From assembly GCA_014529385.2 (NCBI GenBank), contig CM043943.1, forward strand, positions 151,191,092 through 151,255,091: a stretch of 64,000 nucleotides of DNA, given 5' to 3'. This document shows positions 11,301 through 23,124 of this stretch, piece by piece (within the stretch, counting starts at the first letter, position 1; the number at the start of each line of letters is the position of its first letter). A model generated the notes under the pieces. The model saw only the letters and a list, made by a program, of their open reading frames with translations. It did no database searches and was not told the origin of the DNA. The DNA is from Adiantum capillus-veneris. Taxonomy: Eukaryota > Streptophyta > Polypodiopsida > Polypodiales > Pteridaceae. The translations under genes and the position numbers were made by a program.

Positions 11301-12004
11301 TTTTGCGTAATTTGAGGAGTAGTAGGTCAAAGATGTCATCTCTCATCCATTACAACACTGAGACGATATTTTAGTTTGAATATAGTTTAGTTATGTGAAA
11401 TTTAGGAATGACAGAGTGCCCTAGTAGATACATAAGGAGACAAAGAACTAGATCACCAAGTGTAAAATACAGGAGAAAAACTACATCTAGAGAAAAGGGA
11501 TGGTCATGCATTGACCATGATTCTTGAACAAAATGCTCCAATGACAAGTTAGCATCCAATTACTTCAATTAGTCTCCGTGGTCTTCTCTCCTTTGGAGAA
11601 TCTAATAAGCAAGTTGGGATAAGCAAGTAAAAAGGGAACTACTTGTCAATGCCTCTACATGGTTTCAGTGCTTTGTTGATTCCTCCTTTCAACTTCACAA
11701 GAGGATTTTATGACAAGGGATGTTTTGAAATGATTTTAAAATAAGGAATGATTCCAAGTTGTAAGCCAAAATAGTGATTCATTTGCACTCTTTTTATTGA
11801 CAAGGGATAGTAGGAGGATCCCACCATGTTGATGTGGGAGTATAGAAAGGAAATACTTGCTTGTGAAAGAAAAAAAAATGTGGTGGACACTTGGACCATC
11901 TCCCCTTGCACAATCAATATGAAAGTAGCTATTGAGTGAAGCTCCCTTTGGTTATTGCATTTCAGTTTGGCAAAGTGCATAGTGACCTTGTTGGATATTT
12001 GTGT
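11301..12004. other. no gene recognised
   Basis: Only short, protein-unlike frames on either strand. No LTR or RNA signature. It lies between the integrase relic and the chromovirus A LTR. Confidence 0.4.
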
Positions 12005-12664
12005 TGTAACATTTAATGCACTAGTGACTTGTGTGAAGCGGAAATTGATAACATAGTGAGCATTTCATTAAGAACAAGCTCCTAATGAGCATAGAGAGAG
12101 TACATAATTTGAGAAAGAAACATAGGAATTAACACCTAGCTAATTTGGCATTGACAATACTTGAAAAGAGAGAGAAATAGAACAATTGACAACAATTGAG
12201 GATCAAATTTACATGGAGCCAGTGCCCCCCTCCATAAAGGCTTTGTATTATAGCTTCTCCCATCAAAGAAGTCTTTTGTACAATACAATCTTTGTGTTCC
12301 TTAACAAAACTAGTTGGTGCAATGAAGGTGGAAGATTCATGCACCAAATTATGCTTGAAAAACACACCTAGTGTCCCTAGCCTCAGTCCCAAGACCTCAC
12401 ACACCTTCAAAAATGGTGAGAGCTAGCAGGGAATGAGGATAGATTGAGAGGAAGAAGATGAATCTTAGGAGAAAGAAGTATTCTCCTCACATAATCACTC
12501 GAATAGCATAGCTTAGCCTAGTAATTAGCATGGTAGAGGAGATGAGCATGCCATTGAAGCTTGGCTCTTGGTTGGATTTGCATTCTATAGCCAAGAGTTG
12601 TTGGTGTAGGCCTCTACTTCTCAATGCTTGGAGAAGGAGATGGAGTTATTCTTGCACACATCAG

Positions 12665-12731
<67 letters not shown>
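12665..12731. repeat. (GT)n microsatellite in LTR A
   Basis: About 33 uninterrupted GT units. The homologous site in the right LTR (22621-22697) is also expanded, while the D LTRs have only a short GTGTGAGTGTGTGTG. Confidence 0.95.
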
Positions 12732-12732
<1 letters not shown>

Positions 12733-13213
12733 CATAAAAGATAGACTAAAATGCCAAACTCCCTCCCTCTTGGTCGACCCCTCTTGCTTTTTGCTCATGC
12801 TGGCATCCTATTGGCTCCTGCAAAGCTTAGCCAATCACAAGTTAGAAGCATAATTGATACCCTTGTGACATATGTCCCCCTTTACCCTTTTGTGAGAGCT
12901 TTAGGTAATTAAATTAATTTATTAAACTCTCATTGGACCTTTTAGTCTTCTGGCCAATAGGAATCAGGCAAGCCATTGGGCTGCTTGATGCTCATTGGAC
13001 CTCTTGGTAGACTGTCCAATAGTCTTCAGTGAGCTCAATTTCTATTGGTTCTTTTATCAGGCATTTTAAATCAACTAAATCAATTTACTCTAGCCTTGTT
13101 CTTATCGGTCCACCTCTATGGCCATCCAATAGAATTTGAGGGGAGATTGGGGGCAACTGGCCTAGGAGCCTGACATCTGTCCAGTATTCCCTTTGTGTAA
13201 ACGGGGAGCTTTG

Positions 13214-13369
<156 letters not shown>

Positions 13370-13744
13370 CTCTCTCATCCCCTACGATTAGGGTTTGCCC
13401 CCTCCTTCCTAGGGATGTGGGAAGACTTTTTAGTCTTCCCATGACCATCCAATCTTTCCCCTACTTTGGCCATTGGACAATTGAGTTAAATTTAGGAACT
13501 TTAGCCTATGGAAGTTTTAATGGAACTGAATCTCACGTGTTTTAAGCCCCATAGAAGCACATTGCTCTTTTGTTGACTGTCCCCCTTTGGATCCCTATTT
13601 TTCCTCCTTTAAATCCCTACAAAGACAGGTCTGGCAGCCTTACCACTATTCTAGCTTTTACTCCCCTGGTACTTCCCCATATTAAAATGACCAGTTTAAC
13701 ATGAGAAAATCATTTGGGAGAATTAGATATTAGTTTTTAAGACA

Positions 13745-13758
13745 TTACCTCTCTCTTG
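13745..13758 (-). promoter_or_regulatory. polypurine tract of chromovirus A
   Basis: On the minus strand AAGAGAGAGGTAA precedes the LTR start TGTC. The identical sequence adjoins the D and B LTRs, so it is the plus-strand priming site. Confidence 0.8.
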
Positions 13759-14058
13759 AAATCATAATTGTCCTCGACTATGAGGTAGAGAAGAAAAAGC
13801 CCAGTCAGTAGTCTTTTTGCTAGCGGGTAGAGGATCCCTATTTTACCCTGCAACACCATTCTAGAATGGATGACTAGTACATTTGGTGCTTGAGAGCCTT
13901 AGCTTCCGCAAGCATGTTATCTCATTAGTCTGTATCAATCTTCCATAGTACACAAACATGATCCTAAGCATTCATACTTATTAACATTTGTGCATAATAC
14001 AGAAAAAGAGAGTCTTATAAGACAAAAAATTTGTTCATTTATACAAATTTACATGTTC

Positions 14059-14473
14059 TTACTCTAGGGAATCATTGTAAGCATTGACAAGGTTTGGGTT
14101 ATCCTTTGATTGTATGCCTTGCATCCATCTAGAATCTTCAAAAGGATAATTTTTTAACTTGATAAGATATCGTTGGATAGTCTCACCGCCTCGTAATACC
14201 TTGTCTTCATGTTGGAGAATGGACTCCCGGCTGCAGCACCTCTTCTTGGTCCTCAATCTCCGGTGGGTCTTTGATGATTTCTTCTTGAGGTGGCTCTCCT
14301 TTGTAAGGCTTTAGTAGGCTCACATGGAAAGCATTGTGTGTGAGCCAATGGTTAGGAAGCTCGAGTTGATAGGTCATCTCATTGATTGGCATAAGAATTT
14401 GAAATGGGCCATAGTACCTTTTTGCTAACTTAGCATAGTACTTTTGGTGTCCCGAAGGATTCTTGCCTGTCAA
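14059..14473 (-). pseudogene. integrase C-terminus and chromodomain of A
   Basis: 14473-14207 encodes the GHQKYYAKLAKRYYGPFQIL segment up to SLLKPYKGEPPQEE. After a frameshift near 14210-14250, 14256-14059 encodes the chromodomain: VLRGGETIQRYLIKLKNYPFED, then SRWMQGI. Aromatic positions of the fold (Y, W) are visible. The domain is thought to tether the integrase to modified histone tails and so direct insertion into heterochromatin. Confidence 0.85.
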
Positions 14474-14674
14474 TCAAGCCTTGGGAAACTTAAGCAAGAC
14501 CCAATCATTTTTTTTAAAGGCTAAGGATCTTTTGTGCTTATCACCAGCAACCTTTTTCCTTTGCTGAGAGATGGATATAACATCCTTAATATTTTGGAAA
14601 GATTCTTACAGCTCTTGGCTATATTCATCTGCAGCAAAGATCTTCCCATGTACCTTGAGTAGCAGGGGACTTTT

Positions 14675-15539
14675 TTATCTTTCCTCTATCACCTCAAAAG
14701 GTTCTTTTCCCGTGGAAGTATGTACAGTGTTATTGTAAGCATACTCCACTAAGGGTAAGTACTTCTCCCATTGGGACTTTTGATCTACTTCTGTGACATA
14801 AGATTTTAGTAGATCAATAATTATTAGGTTAGCGATTTCACTTTGACCATCCGTTTGAGGATGATAGGCCGAAGAGAAGTTTAGCCTTGTACCTAAATTT
14901 TCAAAGAGACCCTTCCAGAAATTACTGGTCATTCTAGGATCTCTATCCAACACTATAGACATTGGAAAGCCGTGGTATTTGAAGATTTGTGATATAAAGA
15001 GGGTTTCCATTTGATGGGACTTGATAGTCTTTTTGATAGGTATGAAATGTGCTTGTTTGCTAAACATGTCTACTATCGTCCATATTCTTGTATTCCCATG
15101 GATAGACTTGGGCAATCCAAAGATAAAATCCATGGATATGCTCTCCCATGGTGAATTAGGGATTGGCAAAGGTTGAAGCAATCCAGTTCTCTCTATCAAA
15201 CTTCATCTTTTGGCATATCACACATTTTGAAACATACTCTTGTATGGTTGCTTTCATTGCAGGCCAATAGAAATATGTCTCTATCCCTTTTAGGGTAGAG
15301 TGAATCCCTTTATGCCCCGCATAAGGAGGAGCATGAGATTCATACATTACTTTCTCATGTATTGAGTTAGTAACACATAGTCTATTGCCATAGAGAAGAT
15401 AACCATCTTGTAGGGTAAATGGTTTTTCCTTCTTCCCTAGTGTAAGGAATGAAATCACATCTCTAAAATTGGGATCGATAGCATACTCATCTATCATAGA
15501 AGATAGATCATTGTGAGTTGCTATGGATACCACATTCAC
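14675..15539 (-). pseudogene. integrase core and zinc domain of A
   Basis: 15539-15156 holds the H2C2 zinc domain (YESHAPPYAGHKGIH, then CVICQKMKFDR). 15199-14675 holds the core: SMDFIFGLPKSIHG (first Asp), VLDRDPRMTSNFW (second Asp) and SAYHPQTDGQSE (Glu). A frameshift at about 15160-15200 separates them, with a changed junction (ENWIAS). All three catalytic acids can be seen, though the frame is broken. Confidence 0.88.
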
Positions 15540-15630
15540 TCTTGGTCATCATGAGAGTGCACTAGCCACTTGATTATGCTTGCCAAACGATGTGAGGAAT
15601 ATGAAAATGAAATTGCGAAAGGAAATTTGC

Positions 15631-16143
15631 TCACCTAATTTGTTTGTCGGAGAGCTTGGCCTGCGTCATGAAGTACTTAAGGCTTTGGTGATCCCTTCGT
15701 AGAATGAAAGGAGTCCCCAATAAATAGTGCTTCCACGAGTCTAGAGCATGTAGAACTGCTAAGAGTTCCTTCTCATATATGCCTAGAGCTTGGTCGAGCC
15801 TTCGACTTTCATAGGCTATGGCGTGCCCTTCTTGGAGCAAAATAGCTCCAAGGCAATCACCACAAGCGTCACATTGGACCTCAAATGGCTTTGAGAGATT
15901 CGGCAGTGTAAGCACAGGTTGAGAGATAAGCTTCTCTTTAATCTTTTCAAAAGCATTGTTCTCCTTGGTGGACCATATATACCTAACGGTTTTCTTTGTT
16001 AGGTCATGCAATGGTCCTGCGATTTGTGAGAACTTTTCTATGAAGTGTCTATAGTATTCACACATACCTATAAAGCTTCTTAGTTCATGCAGATTCCTTG
16101 GATTAGGCCATCCTTTTACTACCTGTAGCTTTGATGGACCCAT
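15631..16143 (-). pseudogene. RNase H (and RT connection) of A
   Basis: A 170-residue frame: GWPNPRNLHELRSFIGMCEYYR (RT thumb/connection), VQCDACGDCLGAILLQEG (first acidic strand), YEKELLAVLHALDSWKHYLLG, then LRRDHQSLKY, where the usual RTDH reads RRDH. It ends prematurely at KQIR, before the rest of the fold. Confidence 0.85.
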
Positions 16144-16870
16144 TTGGATGCCATCTTGAGAGATAATGTGACCTAAATACTGAATCTCTTGTAAGGAAAA
16201 TTCACTTTTCTTTTTATTAATATAAAGTTTATTCTCTCGTAAACCTTGAAATATTACATGGAGGTGTTGTTTTTGTTCGCCTAATGAGGTGTTGTTTGTG
16301 TTCGCCTAATGAGTTAGAGTAGATGATTATGTCATCGAATAACACTCCAATAAAGGTTCAGTGAGGCCTGAATAGCTTCTCCATCAAGCAGTTTAATGTG
16401 GCTGATGCATTGGTCAAGCCAAAAGGCATGACAATGTACTCGTAAAGACCAAACGTAGTGCGAAATGCGGTCTTTACAATGTCTTGATCAACTATCCTTA
16501 TTTGTGGTAGCCACTTTTTAGGTCAATCCTACTGAACTAGGACGACCCTTGTAGCTTATCAAATAGTTCTTCTACCTGTGGAACAGGAAACCTATTCTTG
16601 ATAGTGATCCTATTTAGTGCTCTATAATCGACACACATACAATATGTGCCATCTTTCTTTTGCACTAATAACACTAGTGAACAAAATGGAGATGTGCTAG
16701 CATAACCATGCCTTTCTCAACCAACTTATGCACTACGCATAATCTCCTCTCGTTGATCTTGAGAAACACAATAAGGAGGTTTGGTAGGTGCAGTGAGCTT
16801 CTTGGAAGAAGTTCAATTGCATGGTCTTCATTCCCTCGTTTGGGAGGTAGTTCACAATGCATGTCATCAA
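16144..16870 (-). pseudogene. reverse transcriptase of A, heavily broken
   Basis: RT motifs can be read only by moving between frames: a LQEIQYLGHIIS end, the catalytic VLFDDIIIYSNS near 16320, [16 protein letters not shown] near 16440 and the VDYRALNRITI entry near 16620. A 26-bp tandem duplication (GAGGTGTTGTTTTTGTTCGC repeated at 16261-16313) lies just upstream of the catalytic box and disrupts it. Confidence 0.8.
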
Positions 16871-17121
16871 TAAAAACATCTTGGAACCCCTGGAGGAAAT
16901 TGGATAACTCTAATTCCTTTTAATTGTTTATATTTTCTTTTGCTAAAACATTAGGTTCATTTTGGGAATCTTTAACAAAAATCATGTACATGGAAATAGA
17001 GCTCTTTATTGACTTATTGAGAGCTTGCTTATGTACAATGGGTATGGTGTTACCCAACTCCTTAGCATCTATGTACATATCTTTTTCCTTGAACCTAAAG
17101 TATAGCTTTGGACATGGAGCC

Positions 17122-17400
17122 TCAATTTCTCAATAAAGGGAGTGACTGAGTATTCTTGCCCCTTAAAAGCACCATCACAAGTAGGACATCTCCCATCTCA
17201 TAGGCTTGGATGCCTAGCTTGGTGGCCAACTCTGTGGATATGAAATTGTGAGTAGAACCAGGGTCAAAGAAAATAAAAGCATCATGCTTTCCCCAAGCAT
17301 GGCATAGAAGAGATCCTTTGTGATGAGCATCCTCTTCTTGAATTTTGACCAAGGTAGCTCTAGGAGGCTCATTACGTGTATTCTTGTGGGGGCAAGAACG
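17122..17400 (-). pseudogene. retropepsin of A
   Basis: The frame 17352-17122 contains the active-site loop FDPGSTHNFISTELATKLG, with the DPG-type catalytic triad seen in this chromovirus family, then YEMGDVL. It is preceded by an HHKGSLLCHAWG segment and stops early in the fold. D keeps the longer version. Confidence 0.82.
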
Positions 17401-18589
17401 ATAGGCATGCCCTTGCTCCTCGCACTTGAAACAACGGTTATCTTTCCAATAACGCTCTAGCTCTTTAGGAGAGAGTTTATTTTTGCCTATATAATATCCA
17501 TTATCCTTAGATTTGTTGTTTTTGGCGTTGCCTTTGGGAGACTTTGGAAGTTTTCCTTCCTCTTAGGCTTGTTATAGTCCTTGTTTGCCGTGGGCTTAAG
17601 ATTTCTCTCAGCCCCCTGTTGGAAGTTGATTCTTGAAGCCACCATAGTATGGTGTATCACCGCAGATATGGTGCGTGGCCTTTGGGAGTTAACATACTCC
17701 GCCATATCCTCAGTTAAACCCGCACAAAATTGTTGTTCTTGCTCTCTAAAATCCATCTTTTTTAAGACAGTGTCTTTGAGGTGTAAATCCCAAAACTTGT
17801 CTACATATTTATGAATAGATTCATAGGGAGAGAGATTCAAGCTTCACCATTCGGTGAGTACTTTGTCTTTGGCATCGATAACCAAAAACTACTTCGTGAT
17901 GGAGGCTCTTAAAGATTTCCATGTTTGTGGAGCTTCACCATTTGTTGTAGGTTAGACCACCATTGCCTGGCGGAATTTTGAAAATGCAAGGCTACATGAC
18001 GTAGTTTAGAGGACTCCATGAAGCCCTCATCTCCAAACGCCGCATTGAATTGTTGGATAAAGGCCAAGACTTTGTCCATAGCACCAAAAGTGCCATCGTA
18101 GGTAAAGAAAAAATGTTCTTTCCTCCCTCTTTCAACTTTTTGAGCTTGGACGACCTCTTCGAGTGGCATAGGATTTCCTATGGCCTCTTCTTTTAGGTGG
18201 TTTGAGAGCTGCACCATCACTTTCTTCAGAAGAGGAAGCGTATGAGGAGGATGGAGAAGAGAGGGTGACCTCTTTCTTGCCTTTTTCTTTCCTTGTTCCT
18301 CCTTGTCTGCACCACCACTTTCTTCAGAAGAGGAAGAGGATGAAGAAGATGGAGAAGAGGGTGACCTATTTCTCGCCTTTTTCTTCTGTTGTTTTCTCTC
18401 TTCCCTCTTTGAATTATGGTGTAGAGAAGTATGCGATGGTCTTTTCCATTTACGGGGTGCTGGAGAGCGTTTTGCTTGCCATCTTCATGGATCCATCTCT
18501 GTCGAGGTGGCAGGAGACTCACTTCTTTCTCGTTTTTTTAGTGGGGGCTCTACTGTTGGAACTTGGGTTCTCCTTTGAGAGGGAGATAC
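17401..18589 (-). pseudogene. gag of A, part interrupted by nested element
   Basis: Segments on the minus strand: 18220-17909 (capsid, FTYDGTFGAMDKVLAFIQQF, RQWWSNL), 17840-17487 (QKEQQFCAGL-type helix, NSQRPRTISAVIHHTMV), and a zinc knuckle near 17440-17400. 18522-18226 is the basic/serine-rich N-terminal arm. It is cut at 18589 by the nested LTR element. The rest of the N-terminus continues at 21247. Confidence 0.8.
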
Positions 18590-18904
18590 TGTTAGGATTT
18601 GGATCGTGCTAGCTATGGTGGATGAAAGAGAAACATGGTGCAAGTGTGTGAGTGTGTGTAAGCAAGGTTATCACTCAAGTGAATTAGGTTCCAAGATAGA
18701 TTAGCTTGGACTCATAAACACAATCTTGAGTATTGACTTAGCTTAGCACAAGCTCACCATAGACAAGCATGTAGTGCAAAATGAGTTGTTTATTGATTCA
18801 AGAAATGAGCTTTAAGTAGCTTTACATCCTTGCTCCACATTATGTGGGATAAATCCACTCTCCTCTCCTTGACTCACACCTTAGGACAAAGCTCACACTT
18901 TACA
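18590..18904 (-). repeat. 3' LTR of the nested small element
   Basis: It aligns end to end with 20933-21246, with a one-base indel (GGTTCCAAG versus GGTTCAAG) and a few substitutions. Confidence 0.93.
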
Positions 18905-18917
18905 ATCCTCCCCGTGA
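18905..18917 (-). promoter_or_regulatory. polypurine tract of the small element
   Basis: On the minus strand CACGGGGAGGAT abuts the LTR start TGTAAAG. Confidence 0.65.
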
Positions 18918-18951
18918 GGTTTGGACTAAGACAAGATACTAAAGATGCATG

Positions 18952-19120
18952 ATCCACACAGGCTAACAAAATCCACACAGGATGGTGATATCCACACAGG
19001 AAAATAAAGTCCACAAAGGATGGTGATATCCACACAGGATGGTAAAATCCACACAAGAACAATCCACAAAGGATGGTGATGTCCACACAGGATGATAAGC
19101 TGGTATCCACACAGGAAAAA
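18952..19120. repeat. 19-bp minisatellite, about nine units
   Basis: Imperfect copies of ATCCACACAGGATGGTGAT, with variants CACAAAGG and ending AAA or TAAA. It lies just inside the polypurine tract of the small element. Confidence 0.85.
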
Positions 19121-20039
19121 GTCATCCCCTACAAGGAGAGAGTCTGCATCTTCAAAATGGGTCTTCCCAAGCGCTACCTTCGTCTTTGTCCTTTTTTTCT
19201 TCTACTATGTGATCTGATCCTCTGTCAGGTCTCTTGTTTTCATTGCTTCTACTGGTGCTTTTAACTGCTTCATGGTCTGACTTCGTATCCTCCCCTCAAA
19301 TGAGTACTTCTATCCCCTTTTTGTGGTACAATCAGGCTTTATTCCATGTGTCATAATGACATGCAACAATATGCGAAAATATCCTATGAAAAGGTTTATG
19401 CAAAAATTAATGCTCTCTTGGTTATACTCCGAGAGCCCAAGCATGTGGGATTTTTCATACAATTTGTCACAAAGTTTTCACACACATGGAGAGATTTTAG
19501 CAATTTGGAGACTCTCCAATGCCAATGTCTATCCCATTACAAAATCATACAATGTCATCCATGTAGACAAATATAATTACATACATTGCAAGAAATTTGT
19601 TGCGCTTGGCTGCAAGATTCCAATTTTAATGTCGTTTTAATAAAATGTGAAGTACCTCTTCACTCGAGGTGAAGTCACCCTTCACAGCCTTGAGTTCTTC
19701 TTTGATGATTGGAATCTACCCTTGAACTGGAGATCCCGTATTGCTTCAGGTTTTGAGATAGCCAAATAAAAGCCTTTTTGAAGTTCTTCGGACAAGAATT
19801 GTTGAGATCAAAGCCTTTGGTTGCTTTCGGAAGATGGTCTTGAGTGGTTGCTTGGTGATCTCTTGAGGCCGTGGGAATGGTTGCTTTTTGTGGGGCACCA
19901 ATTAATTCGAGGCTTGGGACACCTGGCCACACAGTGGGAACAATGCCTTGTAACAAGCTTGGGGCTTTGAGCTTCTGGGAATTGCTGCTCCGTGGGAGTA
20001 GGGGATTAAAAGGCCTTGAAAATTTACTTGCCTTGGAGC

Positions 20040-20218
20040 TTTGAGGCCGGGAGCAGCGCGGGAATCCGGGCTAGTGCCAATGGGCAAGGCGGGCATGTCG
20101 GGCAGGCCGGGCACCTACCGGGCAAGCGCGGGCAGGCGCGGGCAGGTGGGCAGGAGATCGGGCAGGCGGGGGCACCAGGGCAGCCAGTTTGGGCAGGCAC
20201 CTTTTGGGCAGCGAGCTT
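20040..20218. repeat. GC-rich GGGCAGGC-type repeat
   Basis: Irregular repeats of GGGCAGGC, GCGGGCAGG and CCGGGC in an otherwise AT-balanced element, followed by a run of 14 T at 20227-20240. Frames across it are low-complexity and not called. Confidence 0.75.
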
Positions 20219-20919
20219 CAAAAGGTTTTTTTTTTTTTTTGGTGCGTGAATATCCCCCAACGGACCCGCTGCTTCCACAAAAAACAGCTTTGCAATTTCC
20301 GCTTCGGGTCCACCCGTATTGCCTATCTTTGGGTAATACCAATTTGAACTTTGGACCCCACAAGGCGAGAACGACTTTCCCAATTTGAGCTAGCCACCAA
20401 GCCCCACGGACTTGCTTGTGGAAAGGCTCCGGAAAATAGAATTTTAACCTTAATTCGGCAAGCACAAACTCACACACACACACACACTTATTTTTAGGAA
20501 ATTTTGAGGATAGCTTTAATGGAGTCCTCGGACTCTGTTTGCAGAGCTTGAAGGCTCCACGGAGAGCTTGTGTCGAGCACTTCGAGATGAGGTTAATGTT
20601 GTTAGGCAATTGCAAAAATGGAGAGATTAATTGGAGGTGCAAATCACTAGAAAATTGACTCAAAAGTGGCTTAGGAACGCAAAAAATTGGATGCTAATCT
20701 TCTCCCTAATCAAACCTATCTAGCCATGGAGGGTAGTGGCCTCTTGGGTGTGCCAAGGACATGCCCAAACATAACTAGATTAAGGCCTAATTAGTGAGAT
20801 GCAACTAATCATGAAGAATGTTAATAAGCCGTGATAATGAAGTGCAAATTGATCTAATGGAGATGCTAATGATTAACACACACTAATGCATAATGAAAAT
20901 CCTAGCTAGCACACCATAA

Positions 20920-20932
20920 CTCTGATACCAAA
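20920..20932 (-). promoter_or_regulatory. primer binding site of the small element
   Basis: Minus-strand TTTGGTATCAGAG directly follows the LTR end. TGGTATCAGAG is complementary to the 3' end of initiator Met tRNA. Confidence 0.85.
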
Positions 20933-21246
20933 TGTTAGGATTTGGATCGTGCTAGCTATGGTGGATGAAAGAGAAACATGGTGCAAGTGTGTGAGTGTGT
21001 GTAAGCAAGGTTATCACTCAAGTGAATTAGGTTCAAGATAGATTAGCTTGGACTCATAAACATGATCTTGAGTATTGACTTAGCTTAGCACAAGCTCACC
21101 ATAGACAAGCATGTAGTGCAAAATGAGTTGTTTATTGATTCAAGAAATGAGCTTTAAGTAGCTCTACAGCCTTGCTCCACATTATGTGGGATAAATCCAC
21201 TCTCCTCTCCTTGACTCACACCTTAGGACAAAGCTCACACTTTACA
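20933..21246 (-). repeat. 5' LTR of the nested small element
   Basis: The partner of 18590-18904, next to the primer site. Confidence 0.93.
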
Positions 21247-21608
21247 GATACCTCATCAAGTAGTAAATTTTTGAGCCCTTTGTACAGATCCTCCTCTTCT
21301 TCCCTTATTGGAGAGAGTCCTCTTTTGGAAGTCTCACTAGGATCTTATCTAGGTACTCTCTCTTCTTGGTGGGGAGTTTGGAGAATACCATGGGTGCGCA
21401 ATTGCTGTAGCACTTCACCTTGGAGGGATGGGTTGCCTAGGGCTTGTTGAAGCCTAGAAACAAGATAGTTTACAAGCATAGGGGCATCATTAGTTGCTCT
21501 TTCATTAGCAAAATCAAAGCTATCAATATTCATTTCAATCTCTTTTCCCTTGTCATCCATACTAGCAAATTTAAGGTGTAGATTTTTACTTGTACTTTGG
21601 CACTTCAT
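21247..21608 (-). pseudogene. gag N-terminus of A (upstream part)
   Basis: From 21608 the frame MKCQSTSKNLHLKFASMDDK leads into NIDSFDFANERATNDAPMLV and LVSRLQQALG, matching the D Gag N-terminus (NVDNFDFAHEQATND). The original start is probably the internal Met of ASMDDK. The reading joins the segment below 18590 when the nested element is removed. Confidence 0.75.
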
Positions 21609-21969
21609 GCCCTAGTTGCCACTCCTCTTTACCTTCAAAGATAAGCACTCCAGCATCTATACCCGTGGCTCGAATATTATTAATTGCAAGGAATAGAAGA
21701 AAGAGTTCAACAGAGCCAAGACAACACCAGTTCCTATCAAGCTTCTAATAGCTCAATAATGGTTAAGCCATAGGCAAGCCCCGTAGGAATTCATTTTTAA
21801 GACCATAGCTCTCGACGGTATCCATGTTAACTACATAAAGCAGGCATGCTTCAAGGATGAAAAATCCCTATTCTACTTACTCTTTTGCAATTAATAACAC
21901 CGACCTGTAACAAGCTTAAGGACCTGTCTTCTTGAGAAAGAAAAGAGAAACCGATAGCTCTGATACCAA
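21609..21969 (-). other. 5' leader and primer site of A
   Basis: Noncoding leader similar to 47120-47529 of D. At 21957-21969 the plus strand reads GCTCTGATACCAA, the complement of TTGGTATCAGAGC, the initiator Met primer site, immediately before LTR position 21970. Confidence 0.8.
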
Positions 21970-22629
21970 TGTAACATTTAGTGCACTAGTAACTTGTGTG
22001 TAGTGGAAATTGATAACATAGTGAGCATTTCATTAAGAACAAGTTCCTAATGAGCATAGAGAGAGTACTTAATTTGAGAAAGAAACATAGTAATTTACAC
22101 CTAGCTAATTTGGCATTGACAATACTTAAAAAGAGAGATAAATAGAACAATTGACAACAATTGAGGACCGGATTTACATGGATCCGGTCCCCCCTCCATA
22201 AAGGCTTTGTATTATAGTTTCTCCCATCAAAGGAGACTTTTGTACAATACAATCTTTGTCTTCCTTAACAAAACAAGTTGGTGCAATGAAGATGGAAGCA
22301 TCATGCACCAAATTATGCTTGAAAAACACACCTAGTGTCCCTAGCCTCAGTCCCAAGACCTCACACACCTTCAAAAATGGTGAGAGCTAGCAGGGAATGA
22401 GGATAGATTGAGAGGAATAAGATGTATCTTACAAGAAAGAAGTATTCTCCTCACATAGTCACTCTAATAGCATAGCTTAGCTTACTAATCAGCATGGTAG
22501 AGGAGATGAGCGTGCCATTGAAGCTTGGCTCTTGGTTGGATTTGCATTCCATAGCCAAGAGTTGTTGGTGTAGGCCTCTACTTCTCAATGCTTGGAGAAG
22601 GAGATGGAGTTCTTCTTGCAAACATCAGT

Positions 22630-22698
<69 letters not shown>

Positions 22699-22769
22699 CA
22701 TAAAAGATAGACTAAAATGCCAAACTCCCTCTCTCTTGGTTGACCCCTCTTGTTTTTTGCTCATGCTGG
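21970..22769 (-). repeat. 5' LTR of A, first part (interrupted by copia G)
   Basis: It starts TGTAACATTTAGTGC and carries an intact conserved stem (GGACCGG 22165-22171, CCGGTCC 22184-22190) and a (GT)n tract at 22629-22697. It is cut at 22769 by copia G with target duplication GCTGG. Confidence 0.9.
22629..22697. repeat. (GT)n microsatellite in LTR A
   Basis: GT alternation with one TTT interruption near 22643. Same site as 12665-12731 in the partner LTR. Confidence 0.93.
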
Positions 22770-22797
22770 TGAAGTCGCGGAGCGGAGCGTGGATCGA

Positions 22798-22871
<74 letters not shown>

Positions 22872-23040
22872 TACACAGAGAGTTTACACAGTACGCAGAG
22901 AAGTCGTTGAAGGGTTATCTCCCAAAACCTTATTATCCACAAAAGTATAAGTGAGTATATACAAAGAGTTAGTGATAAGTGAGTTAGGCGGGCGGCCGGC
23001 CATATCCACATAAGAGACCACTTGGGCTTTAATCCCAACA
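22770..23040 (-). repeat. 3' LTR of copia G
   Basis: 271 bp with (AC)n at 22799-22869. It pairs with 28023-28291. Confidence 0.93.
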
Positions 23041-23124
23041 ACCTCCCACTTAAAGTCCAATGTGGTACTTTAAGTAATTGTAAATCTATGAACATAAATG
23101 TACAAAGATTTACATGGCTGCAAT

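Larger units (their letters stand above)
18590..21246 (-). mobile_element. Small non-autonomous LTR retrotransposon nested in A
   Basis: Near-identical LTRs 18590-18904 (315 bp) and 20933-21246 (314 bp) start TGTTAGGATT and end CTTTACA on the plus strand. A perfect 5-bp target duplication GATAC lies at 18585-18589 and 21247-21251. The primer site next to the right LTR (20920-20932, minus strand TTTGGTATCAGAG) matches initiator Met tRNA, and a purine run adjoins the left LTR. So the orientation is minus. The 2-kb interior has no recognised Gag or Pol domain: it holds a 19-bp minisatellite, a GC-rich repeat and unique sequence. Only a handful of LTR differences were seen, so insertion was fairly recent. 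Confidence 0.93.

Noticed and set aside
18874-19125. Frame with repeated HPVWI-like motifs
   Set aside because: A direct product of the 19-bp minisatellite next to the polypurine tract.
20024-20663. Proline/cysteine-rich frames on both strands in the GC-rich stretch
   Set aside because: Composition comes from the GGGCAGGC repeat. There is no domain, and the interior of the small element shows no coding signal otherwise.
21957-21969. TGGTATCAGAG-type sequences as tRNA gene pieces
   Set aside because: They sit next to LTR ends (also 20920, 28009, 47517 and 61862) and are primer binding sites. No cloverleaf was seen.
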